Below the pieces are notes generated by a model. It saw nothing but the letters and a program-made list of their open reading frames with translations. It was not told the origin of the DNA and ran no database searches. From NCBI GenBank assembly GCA_024516035.1, contig CM044958.1, positions 24,153,035-24,217,034 of the forward strand: a DNA stretch of 64,000 nucleotides, in the 5' to 3' direction. The translations under genes and the position numbers were made by a program. The stretch is from Bactericera cockerelli. Its lineage: Eukaryota; Arthropoda; Insecta; Hemiptera; Triozidae. This document shows, piece by piece, positions 55,600 through 59,189 of the stretch (position 1 is its first letter; each line of letters starts with the position of its first letter).

Positions 55600-56872
55600 G
55601 GTGTGTGTGGATGTATGTGTGTGTGTGTGGACGGGTGTGTGTGATGTGTGTGGGTGTGTTGTGTGTGTGGGTGTGTTTGGGTGGGTGTCTGTGTATGGGT
55701 GTGCGTGTGGATGTGTGTGTGGATGTGTTTGTGTGTGGATGGATGTGTGTGTGTCGATGTGTGTGTGTGGTTTGTGTGTGTGAGGTGTGTGTGGTGTGTG
55801 TATGTGGTGTGTGGGTGTGGTGTGTGATGTACGGGTGGTGTGTGTGTGATGGCTTGGCGAAGCGGGTGCAGCCCGCTAGTCAAAAATAATTTTTAAATCA
55901 AAATTTCTTTCGGTCAATTTAAATTGCTACCTGTAGGCTCATATACTCGTAGAGCAGCTTTTTCTTTTCAGTCAGAATAATTCGGCTGGGTAGAAGTGTG
56001 GACAAGAGCGGAGTCTGCTCTTAACTAGAGTTAGTTAACATTCTATAGAATCAAGAAGTGACAAGTGGCCAATCAAGAAGAGACAAGAAAATAGAATGAA
56101 TGTAGCAGAGATGAGAATGTTTGGATGTGTGGTGTCACCAGGATGGATAGGATCAGAAATACAAGAATATGGGGCACAGTGAAAGTGACTGAGATTGCAA
56201 AGAAAGTGCAGGAGAGGAGACTGCAATGGTTTGGACGTGTGGAAAGAAGAAATGAAGATTATGTTGGAAAGATAGTGAGAGACATGGAAGTTAGAGGAAA
56301 GAGAAATAGAGGAAGACTTAAAATGAGATTCGGGAATAAAGTGGAACAGGACTTAAGAGAGAAAATTTTAAACGTGAGTCTGGCACAAAATCGAGACATG
56401 GAAAAGGCTGTCAAGAAATGTCAACCCCACTTGAGTGGGAAAAGACGTAGAAAAAAGAAAAAAAAAAAAAAGAAAAAAAAAGAAGTGTGGACAAGTGCGG
56501 GATCAACTCTTAACTATAGTTAGTTAACATTCTATAGAATGCCCCCTTTTACCCCTGTATTTAGACAATCTTTAACTTAATAACCATTAATTCTATGCCA
56601 TTTGGAAAAAAATAAAATAATAATAATAAGACACTCCAGTCTAGTCAGACTGGAATGCTACGTTATGAAAATAAAATTGTTACTATCTTGTTTCAGAGCT
56701 CAGTGACGCCGAGATAATGAAGCTCAATATTCCTACTGCTATCCCATTTGTGTACCACTTGGACGCAAACCTCAAGCCGACAAAACCTCGTCAGTTCCTG
56801 TGTGATGAAGAGACAGTGACCAAAGCCATGGAGAAAGTAGCGTCCATCAGTGGTTATGAAGAGAAACAGTGA
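24784..56872 (+). CDS. Phosphoglycerate mutase (2,3-bisphosphoglycerate-dependent), four coding exons
   Basis: It interconverts 3- and 2-phosphoglycerate in glycolysis in the cytosol through a phosphohistidine. Coding exons are 24784-24886, 25776-26005, 52795-53062 and 56697-56872; phases fit exactly and give 258 aa, against 254 for animal PGAM1. Visible signatures: LVMLRHGES with the phosphohistidine at His12, ERHYG with Glu89 (the proton donor in the family), [13 protein letters not shown], and the second catalytic His188. That last motif reads THGTALRG, while most animal enzymes have AHGNSLRG. The C-terminus keeps [14 protein letters not shown]. The frame is open upstream of the first ATG to the acceptor at 24764, so the start is chosen by alignment to the family N-terminus. 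AATAAA lies at 56932. Coding intron 2 is 26.8 kb and holds a splice-donor minisatellite and a whole Harbinger element. The paralogue (PGAM1 or PGAM2) cannot be told apart. Confidence 0.95.
25776..26005 (+). CDS. Mutase coding exon 2, ending at the repeated splice donor
   Basis: It encodes residues 35-111 with the [11 protein letters not shown] helix and the [12 protein letters not shown] motif. The exon is GC-rich against an AT-rich background. It ends TTGAACAG|GTGAGATG, and that junction is the first unit of the array at 26006-27980. Confidence 0.93.
25800..25800. other. Codon usage contrast
   Basis: Mutase exons 2 and 3 use G or C at most third positions, whereas the transposon genes in the next intron use A/T-rich codons. 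This supports treating the latter as a foreign layer. Confidence 0.5.
26006..27980 (+). repeat. 56-bp minisatellite made of the exon 2 end and its 5' splice site, about 35 units
   Basis: The unit reads gtgagatgttctggtgtagt, atcacagtgtcagtg, aacaagtatggacttgaacag, so each unit contains the last 20 or so bases of mutase exon 2 followed by GTGAG. I count about 34 further donor junctions after the real one at 26005/26006. Some units carry a longer exon-derived piece (acaacaagctacagatggcgaac), matching exon bases upstream of the core. Near 26850-26890 one unit is scrambled by small indels. Confidence 0.95.
27985..30708. other. Mutase intron DNA between the array and the Harbinger element
   Basis: At 28385-28430 there is a copy of the edge of the CACTGCCAATTATGG family. 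At 28480-28900 there is an unplaced GC-rich stretch (gccgtacggcgtacggcgcc) running into moderately complex DNA. Otherwise AT-rich, with (TATA/GTAC)n near 29290-29390. Confidence 0.4.
30712..31145. repeat. Harbinger left subterminal block A
   Basis: It contains several small palindromes (agcacgtgct, taagcacgtc, gcatagtcttatgggagactatgc). Most of it is repeated inverted at 50703-50946, directly upstream of the Myb-like gene. Confidence 0.8.
31146..31385. repeat. Harbinger left subterminal block B
   Basis: It contains gcacatgcttacag, ttacgcaagactgcggtagg and gagcatatgctc. It is repeated inverted at about 51822-52030 next to the right terminus. It lies just upstream of the transposase start and may hold its promoter. 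Confidence 0.8.
31488..31624 (+). CDS. Harbinger transposase exon 1
   Basis: It encodes [20 protein letters not shown] and on to [10 protein letters not shown], an acidic N-terminus as in HARBI1-type proteins, ending in phase 2 at CAG|GTATGT. Confidence 0.85.
31488..45127 (+). CDS. Harbinger transposase (HARBI1-like DDE nuclease), three exons, open
   Basis: It catalyses excision and insertion of the element, in the nucleus, together with the Myb-like partner. Exons are 31488-31624, 34249-34390 and 44363-45127, with consensus junctions (CAG|GTATGT, TTTCAG|A, TTTCAG|GTAGGT, TTTCAG|ATT) and matching phases 2 and 0; the product is 347 aa, close to HARBI1. Residues 80-93 ([12 protein letters not shown]) are the family's conserved segment before the helix-turn-helix at about 96-118 ([15 protein letters not shown]). 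Acidic motifs are Asp153 (CVDCTHV), Asp204 (SVHDSRIF), Asp229 (LLGDSGY) and Glu265 ([13 protein letters not shown]); the last two are 35 residues apart, in keeping with the superfamily. Which aspartates form the triad needs an alignment. Intron 1 carries SINEs; intron 2 (10 kb) carries a Helitron and a foldback. No stop or frameshift is seen, so it may be functional. Confidence 0.9.
31838..32112 (+). repeat. tRNA-headed SINE (family A)
   Basis: It has the full head gtcaccgtggccgagtgtgt with gggttcgatccccagcgggg, then the family body and end. It lies in transposase intron 1. Confidence 0.88.
32238..32325. repeat. (TC)n(AC)n microsatellite
   Basis: About 32 TC units run straight into about 10 AC units. 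The Arg-Glu frame on the minus strand is a by-product. Confidence 0.95.
32430..32610 (-). repeat. Probable LINE 3' end, copy 1
   Basis: Shares taaagggcggggttattgcctgtggcaatctcttccactcaac and the preceding A-rich stretch with 40555-40705, and more loosely with 57215-57345. On the minus strand it reads like the end of a LINE frame ([13 protein letters not shown]). The class is not certain. Confidence 0.45.
33129..33388 (-). repeat. 5S-rRNA-headed SINE (family B)
   Basis: On the minus strand: 5S-like head from 33388 (GTTGAATACACCGGTTCCC, CCGAAGTTAAGCGACATCC, GGATGGGTGACC), shared body, GCGACGTTAAACCCCAC tail, then poly-A (the T run at 33130-33146). One of the best-preserved copies. Confidence 0.9.
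33410..33620. repeat. (GT)n and (CT)n microsatellites
   Basis: Imperfect GT-rich DNA at 33420-33530 and CT-rich DNA at 33579-33622. Confidence 0.8.
33655..33990 (-). repeat. tRNA-headed SINE (family A) with internal duplication
   Basis: A 90-bp part (from ttaatatcttattttagtct to aggggaccccgaa) is present twice in tandem (33698-33788 and 33789-33886). The head, on the right, is GTCAACGTTGCCGAGTGAG with a decayed B box. Confidence 0.8.
34249..34390 (+). CDS. Harbinger transposase exon 2
   Basis: It encodes [20 protein letters not shown] and on to [15 protein letters not shown]. Acceptor ttatttcag and donor CAG|GTAGGT are good, and it ends in phase 0. Confidence 0.88.
35995..36228 (-). repeat. 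tRNA-headed SINE (family E)
   Basis: On the minus strand: head CTCACGATTAGCTCGGTGGC and GCGGGTTCGATCGCTGG, then CCGACAAAAAATTG, ACCCAGCACCTAAATGGG and CACTTCTCGCCCAT. Copies also lie at 42105-42400 and 57490-57935. Confidence 0.8.
36526..36963. repeat. 39-bp minisatellite, about 11 copies
   Basis: The unit is tttgacgggtgtattgtact plus actaaatactatttttact. Because 39 is a multiple of three, the plus strand stays open as 13-residue repeats ([13 protein letters not shown]). It lies in a transposase intron inside other repeats, so I take it as non-coding. Confidence 0.92.
36986..40584. mobile_element. Foldback element: 1-kb inverted arms with direct 800-bp repeats between
   Basis: The left arm (36986-37990) and right arm (39588-40584) are inverse copies. 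The same 76-residue frame is found at 37085-37315 (plus) and 40256-40486 (minus), with identical translation. Between them the approx 800-bp unit starting near gcacaactgggttaagaata repeats in direct orientation (37120, 37921, 38718). No protein family is recognisable in any frame. Confidence 0.85.
39230..39590. other. Segment with dense small deletions
   Basis: Relative to the other two direct copies of the 800-bp unit, this stretch lacks many single or few bases (for example caatttgaaagaatctttaa against caaatttgaaagaaatcttt). It looks like uncorrected long-read consensus at the centre of a palindrome, not normal decay. Confidence 0.6.
40555..40705 (-). repeat. Probable LINE 3' end, copy 2
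   Basis: Shares tatatacagta...caatgaaat, aaacaaaaagatt and ggggcggggtcat...ttgcctgtggcaatctcttccaccca with the copy at 32430. The foldback arm overlaps its A-rich side. Confidence 0.45.
40706..41686. other. Transposase intron DNA, mostly unrecognised
   Basis: At 40785-40830 lies an inverse edge of the CACTGCCAATTATGG family (cacgaggaagtattgtgtcc). No credible exon is seen. Confidence 0.4.
41687..41932 (+). mobile_element. Short non-autonomous Helitron, 246 bp
   Basis: It starts TCTATACTTATATAAGAGAG after A, contains (ACTC)n, and ends AGCGGGCGACAGCCCGCTAG before T. The GCGGGC/GCCCGC hairpin plus CTAG is the Helitron 3' signal. Another (GCCATGCTTCGGC) hairpin precedes it. Confidence 0.85.
42105..42400 (-). 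repeat. tRNA-headed SINE (family E)
   Basis: On the minus strand: GCTCAGTGGTTAAGCACTCG, then GAACCCCCGCGCCGACAAAA, GACTCAGCACCTAAATGG and CCATCAGAGTGGAGGCATAC. The tail lies near 42105. Confidence 0.8.
42410..42760. repeat. CACTGCCAATTATGG family, two partial copies
   Basis: Two edges, caatcacgaggaagtattgtg (42427) and aaatcacgaggaagtattgtg (42705), flank attacttccgagaaatttct, a nested palindrome of ctaatattagaaa units, and ccttgtaacgcgcaaatctc. The same parts occur at 46090-46975. Confidence 0.6.
43008..43212 (-). repeat. 5S-rRNA-headed SINE (family B)
   Basis: Right end on the minus strand: GCACCGGTTCTTGTAGGATC, CGAAGTTGAGCAACGTAC; then the body and the AAGCGACGTTAAACCCCAC complement at 43020. 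Part of the 5S-like head is deleted. Confidence 0.75.
43540..44170. repeat. Imperfect (GT)n tract of the Helitron
   Basis: 630 bp of GT-rich DNA. The Cys-Val frames over it are artefacts of the dinucleotide repeat. Confidence 0.95.
44363..45127 (+). CDS. Harbinger transposase exon 3 (catalytic part)
   Basis: It encodes 254 residues from [11 protein letters not shown] to the stop at 45125-45127, open throughout, with the helix-turn-helix and all acidic motifs. The acceptor tctgtgtttcag at 44362 is good. The apparent upstream start in the same frame lies in the intron. Confidence 0.93.
   Translation: MCVGDAHGLSQPTMCQHVLKVSKELAQAHRDHIKFPEQLAATKAAFQAIGNFPGVVGCVDCTHVPIQLPSVENGENFRNRKGYFSLNIQVVGGPNLEIYDIVTGWPGSVHDSRIFQNSQVCGRFQRGEIRGILLGDSGYAQNGYLFTPLLNPATPPEERYNEAHKKIRNSVERLFGNWKRRFACLRRKLANSPLTCTYIVTACAVLQNIAIHTRQAAPPDNEREDDIQEHGDVHHAVVGNAGAVIRRAFINEHF
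45185..45429 (+). pseudogene. Tc1/mariner-type transposase C-terminal fragment
   Basis: 45307-45429 is open for 40 residues ending in a stop, with [20 protein letters not shown] and [10 protein letters not shown]. That is the pattern found at the C-terminus of Tc1-like transposases (W..I....I..L...M..R....I.A.GG). It is preceded by gatcgaaaagtcccggaacg, which resembles an element end. Everything else is missing. Confidence 0.65.
45544..45750 (-). repeat. tRNA-headed SINE (family A), decayed
   Basis: It keeps tcacaattttagtgggta at one end and ctgctgggattcgaacccgg (B box complement) at the other. The A box is lost. Confidence 0.65.
45760..46090. other. Harbinger DNA between the two genes
   Basis: AT-rich, with nothing recognised. 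It presumably includes the 3' flank of the transposase gene. Confidence 0.4.
46092..46976. repeat. CACTGCCAATTATGG family, longest copy
   Basis: It runs from cactgccaattatgaacaca through ttacaaggaatacttttaag, acggaccgacagacggacac and gaaatcggagcaaaaaatat to attacttccgattactaata. A SINE is inserted at 46670-46875. Confidence 0.65.
46670..46875 (-). repeat. tRNA-headed SINE (family G)
   Basis: On the minus strand from 46873: GTCCCGGTAGCTCAGTGGTA (A box), GGTCGTGGGTTCGAAACCCA (B box), then GATAAGTTATCCTCCC and a (TAT)n end. The head is an almost intact tRNA shape. Confidence 0.8.
46975..47155 (-). mobile_element. Helitron 3' end fragment
   Basis: On the minus strand: (GT)n, then GATGGGCTGGCGAAGCC, then the hairpin GCGGGTGTAACCCGC and CTAA. 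The 5' part is not seen. Confidence 0.6.
47300..50643 (-). CDS. Harbinger Myb/SANT-like accessory protein, six exons (one duplicated), open
   Basis: In PIF/Harbinger elements the second gene encodes a Myb/SANT-like DNA-binding partner that carries the transposase to nucleus and ends. Exons: 50643-50467, 50166-49965, 49797-49744, 49480-49433, 48773-48702, a second copy 48036-47965, and 47580-47300. Every junction has GT-AG and compatible phases (0, then 1 throughout). The product is 277 aa with one copy of the duplicated exon or 301 aa with both. Residues 1-75 form the Myb/SANT-like domain ([44 protein letters not shown]). The middle is Pro/Ser/Thr-rich. The last exon has a basic cluster RKKRKQ (probable nuclear signal) and a long charged coiled coil ending LKKLNK. 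Block A' (50703-50946) lies directly upstream. Confidence 0.88.
47640..47855 (-). repeat. 5S-headed SINE (family B), decayed
   Basis: The minus strand shows GTGCATTGAATACATCGGTTCTCG, CCAAAGTTAAGCAACTTCC, then the body (CCCACTCAGGCTGAGTGATG). It sits between the duplicated exon and the last exon of the Myb-like gene. Confidence 0.65.
47965..48036 (-). CDS. Duplicated exon 5 of the Myb-like gene, downstream copy
   Basis: 72 bp, identical to 48773-48702 with its splice sites (cctcag|GT and ACAG|GTAAAT). It reads [20 protein letters not shown] in phase 1. Flanking intron sequence is also duplicated (about 47870-48095 against 48605-48830). Confidence 0.88.
48320..48612 (-). mobile_element. Helitron 3' end in the Myb-like gene intron
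   Basis: On the minus strand: a long imperfect (GT)n, GGCTGGCGAAGCGGCGG, TTGTAACCCGCTAG before T (48319). It lies between the two copies of the duplicated exon. Confidence 0.7.
48838..49315 (+). mobile_element. hAT transposon remnant (ZBED-type)
   Basis: It starts with paired ccggaccgcgaagctc / ttgtccggcccgcgga. Near 49090-49170 there is a frame with [19 protein letters not shown], the pattern of the hAT dimerisation domain (L..LFGSTY.CE..FS). Frameshifted and dead. Confidence 0.6.
50703..50946. repeat. Harbinger block A', inverted copy of block A
   Basis: It matches 30721-31140 in inverse with one gap (ctcagcacaatct, cttaactaattggtatttatga, gttgccatagcaacgtcagtt). It lacks the terminal CACCCGTA bases. 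It lies directly upstream of the Myb-like start, so the two genes have related upstream DNA. Confidence 0.8.
50960..51500. repeat. Palindromic insertion near the Harbinger right end
   Basis: Arms ttatgcctttttataccattagctttaccaggggagg (51030) and its inverse (51355-51415) enclose about 280 bp. A third related piece is at 51470 (gttgaccccccttggagccg). No ORF. Confidence 0.65.
51822..52033. repeat. Harbinger block B' at the right end
   Basis: Inverse of 31146-31385 (gagcatatgctcagaaagcggtaag, ctaccgcagtcttgcgtaag, gtaagcatgtgctgagcacg). Confidence 0.8.
52303..52463. repeat. Interspersed repeat, copy 2 of 2
   Basis: Same 160-bp sequence and orientation as 9013-9172. Confidence 0.7.
52795..53062 (+). 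CDS. Mutase coding exon 3
   Basis: It encodes residues 112-200 ([15 protein letters not shown] to LVKHIE) plus one base. It contains the second catalytic histidine (His188) in THGTALRG. The donor is AAC|GTGAGT. The exon is intact, so the whole upstream Harbinger load must be spliced out for a normal product. Confidence 0.93.
53145..53235. repeat. Possible interspersed repeat in coding intron 3
   Basis: tggatattcagaactattac, cctgctgatgagagcaaata and gctcgaaacagctgtccag resemble a repeat seen widely in invertebrate genomes as I recall. Only one copy lies here. Confidence 0.3.
53445..54647 (+). mobile_element. Helitron, first of a tandem pair
   Basis: It starts TCTCTATATATAAATGAG after A (53444) and ends GCGGGTGCAGCCCGCTAG at 54647. 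It contains two to three internal copies of an approx 190-bp unit (gaggacctatattttttatt) and an imperfect (GT)n. No Rep/helicase: non-autonomous. Confidence 0.88.
54648..55879 (+). mobile_element. Helitron, second of a tandem pair
   Basis: It begins directly at 54648, with no base between the CTAG of copy 1 and the TC of copy 2, and ends CTAG before host T (55880). It has the same internal layout and diverges from copy 1 by scattered substitutions. Confidence 0.88.
55990..56540 (+). mobile_element. 5'-truncated LINE with an unusually long target duplication
   Basis: 56046-56482 reads, with one frameshift near 56120, as the C-terminus of an endonuclease/RT-type LINE: AEMRMFG, then [27 protein letters not shown] and [11 protein letters not shown]. 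It ends in an A-rich tail (56455-56482). Flanks 55990-56045 and 56483-56538 (agaagtgtggacaag, ctcttaacta, gttagttaacattctatagaa) are near-identical, about 55 bp. Confidence 0.75.
56697..56872 (+). CDS. Mutase coding exon 4
   Basis: It encodes [20 protein letters not shown] to the stop after GYEEKQ. The acceptor tgtttcag is good. Polyadenylation signals AATAAA lie at 56932 and 57184. Confidence 0.93.
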
Positions 56873-57214
56873 CCTCATTAATCAAACTTGTCAACTTTTG
56901 GTTTATAAAGAGTGCTATTCCAAAACTTGGGAATAAATTTCCTTTGGGATCATTCTTATATTTACTAAGTACACTTCTCTTTTTCAGAAAGAACTTGAGG
57001 GCAAGATCTCTTATGGGGCAGTCATGACAAAGTGTTAAGTTTTAACCCTTACTTACGAACTCCACTATTTAATTTAAAAAGTACAAACAGTATTCTAACA
57101 CTTGCAGAATGGCTCTTCAATTGGTTCCCAAAAATATTATAGTTATTTTGACTGTCATGTTACTATTATAATTAGTTTTGTAAATAAATTCAAATGTATT
57201 ATTATTAAACAGAT

Positions 57215-57345
57215 TTAATCAAGTTTTATTTACAAAATATAATATATACAATTTACAAGAAATAAAGTTGAAATAATTAAACAAAACTTGATCAAGGGCG
57301 GTGCTAATGCCTACGGCATTCTCTTCCACACCACCCTTATGTACC
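57215..57345 (-). repeat. Probable LINE 3' end, copy 3 (divergent)
   Basis: ttacaaaatataatatatacaatttacaagaaataaag, then aagggcggtgctaatgcctacggcattctcttccac, parallels 32430 and 40555. Confidence 0.4.
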
Positions 57346-57389
57346 TACCTATCTTCGTCTACGAACATTTTTTGTGAGTACATTATTGA

Positions 57390-57935
57390 TTTATTAAGAT
57401 AAACATGAAACCTAAAGGGTTTTCACCTTAACTACCTACTCTTACCTACCACGCATATCAGGATAGATGTTTATTATCTAATTCCTGTATTCACTAAGTG
57501 CACGATTAGCTCAGTGGTATGATACTCGCTGCTCATGCGGAAGGACGAGATTCGCTTCCCATGCAGAACCGACAAAAAAAAAATTAATTAAGATAAACAT
57601 GAAACCTAAAGGGTTTTCACCTTAACTACCTACTCTTACCTACCACGCATATCAGGATAGATGTTTATTATCTAATTCCTGTATTCACTAAGTGCACGAT
57701 TAGCTCAGTGGTATGATACTCGCTGCTCATGCGGAAGGACGAGATTCGATTCCCATGCAGAACCGACAAAAAAAATTGAATTCAAAATTTGGTTACAGTT
57801 GTTTGTTAAGGACACCTTCCGGTTCACTCGTGTTGACCCAGCACCTAATTGGGAAGTTTTGTGTTACTTCTCGCCCATCAGAAGGAAGGCATACTACAGG
57901 ATGGGCATAATAAATAAGGCTATGAAACACTCATC
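57390..57935 (+). repeat. tRNA-headed SINE (family E) with tandemly duplicated 5' part
   Basis: 194-bp period: from taagataaacatgaaaccta to the head gcacgattagctcagtggta and cgagattcg(a/c)ttcccatgc occurs at 57393-57580 and again at 57587-57774. Only the second is followed by the body (tggttacagttg, gacccagcacctaat, cttctcgcccatcag). Confidence 0.82.
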
Positions 57936-58074
57936 TTGAAAATAAAATGTACAGTAAAAAATCCCGAAGTTCTCTTTCTTGAAGCGCGCTCAATCATTTA
58001 CAGAGATTCCACGGCATTTTTACTGATCCCCATCTTGTGCAGTGCACCTACCTATGATAGTAAAAAATCCATTA

Positions 58075-58170
58075 TACCTATTACTTCCGAGGAATTTCTA
58101 ATGTTAGAAATCGGAAGTAGTGTGTTCGTTTTTGTAAAAAAAAATAAATATTTTTTTGCTCCGATTTCAA
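58075..58170. repeat. CACTGCCAATTATGG family fragment
   Basis: ttacttccgaggaatttctaatgttagaaatcggaag and ttttttgctccgatttcaat match the inner part of 42480-42580. Confidence 0.55.
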
Positions 58171-58696
58171 TATTTTTTTAGTTTGCATCACCTTTTACTG
58201 AATATTAGTTACTCAAGCATTTAAAAAAAATCCATCCTCCCCCTCAGAGTCCCTTGCGGCCCTCCTGGCCCCTCCCGAGGAGCCACTGCTTGCAAGTATT
58301 CTGACAGAATAATGTTGGCCTGAACATTTTCGTATCTGGCTAACTCACACCCGGACATGACGACAATGGAGAGTGTCTGTATTTTATATCAACCAACCAA
58401 AATTCCGTATCCTTGTGTTGTCCACGTAAATTCTCCGTAAGCTGACGTAAAAAGAAGATATCAAATTTTATGTCCTGAAAGATATAAACTGGAACTAAAA
58501 AGAACGAGTTGAAATTTAAATACCTGAAAATAGTGTGTGTGACAAGAAGGAAAAAGAAAGAAACTATAATCTAGCAATCAAAAGTATTAACTTATTAATA
58601 AAGCATAGAAGAGGAACCCTACAACCCCGTACGAAGAAAATGACTCATCGAGACCTAACCTCAAGCTGAGCTATGTAAGGAAGCCACACTGCCGTC

Positions 58697-59188
58697 ATGT
58701 GCATCACGTTCTGTCTGGTGTACCACGCGTCTCAGGCGAGGGACCCCCTCGTGTACGAAAACCCGCGTACCAAGGTAGCCATCTACTCCTTCCTGTCAGT
58801 CCTCCTCCTCTCCTGCCTCCTCGCCTTCCTGCTCTACTCCTACTTCCACGGGAATGTGTGGCACGTGTATCCGGTGCAGAACTCCATCCTAGTCAACTGC
58901 CAGGTGTACCTCCTCCTAGGCATCCTCTGCAGCTTCCTCCTCATACTCCTGTCCGCTATCTTCTTCCGCTTCTTCACCTGCGTGCTCATAGCCACCAATG
59001 TGATCTCCGTCGCCTCCCCCCTCCTCAGCCTCCTCTTCCTCGTGCATCTCTTCTTCAAGTTCCACATCTTCTACGTCATCGCCTCCAAGACCACCTGTGA
59101 GGTGAGCATCCTGTTCTTCTACTTCTACCAGGGCTATGAGAAGCTCATCAGCGACGAGGTGGAGCGAGAGGATGACAATAGATGGTAA
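58697..59188 (+). CDS. Small multi-pass membrane protein, unknown function
   Basis: 163 aa in one uninterrupted frame. An in-frame stop TAA at 58676-58678, only 18 nt upstream, fixes the ATG at 58697 unless a splice site falls in that gap, and I see none. Hydrophobic segments lie at about 27-50, 68-90 and 93-125. A polar N-terminus (RDPLVYENPRTK) precedes them and an acidic tail (LISDEVEREDDNRW) ends the protein. The coding part is GC-rich with strong use of CTC/ATC/TTC codons, unlike the surrounding AT-rich DNA, which argues that it is a real gene. A possible poly(A) signal AATAAA is near 59637. The layout resembles small insect four-pass proteins of unknown function, but I cannot name a family. 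Neighbours: the mutase gene upstream on the same strand and a guanylate cyclase on the other. Confidence 0.7.
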   Translation: MCITFCLVYHASQARDPLVYENPRTKVAIYSFLSVLLLSCLLAFLLYSYFHGNVWHVYPVQNSILVNCQVYLLLGILCSFLLILLSAIFFRFFTCVLIATNVISVASPLLSLLFLVHLFFKFHIFYVIASKTTCEVSILFFYFYQGYEKLISDEVEREDDNRW

Positions 59189-59189
59189 T

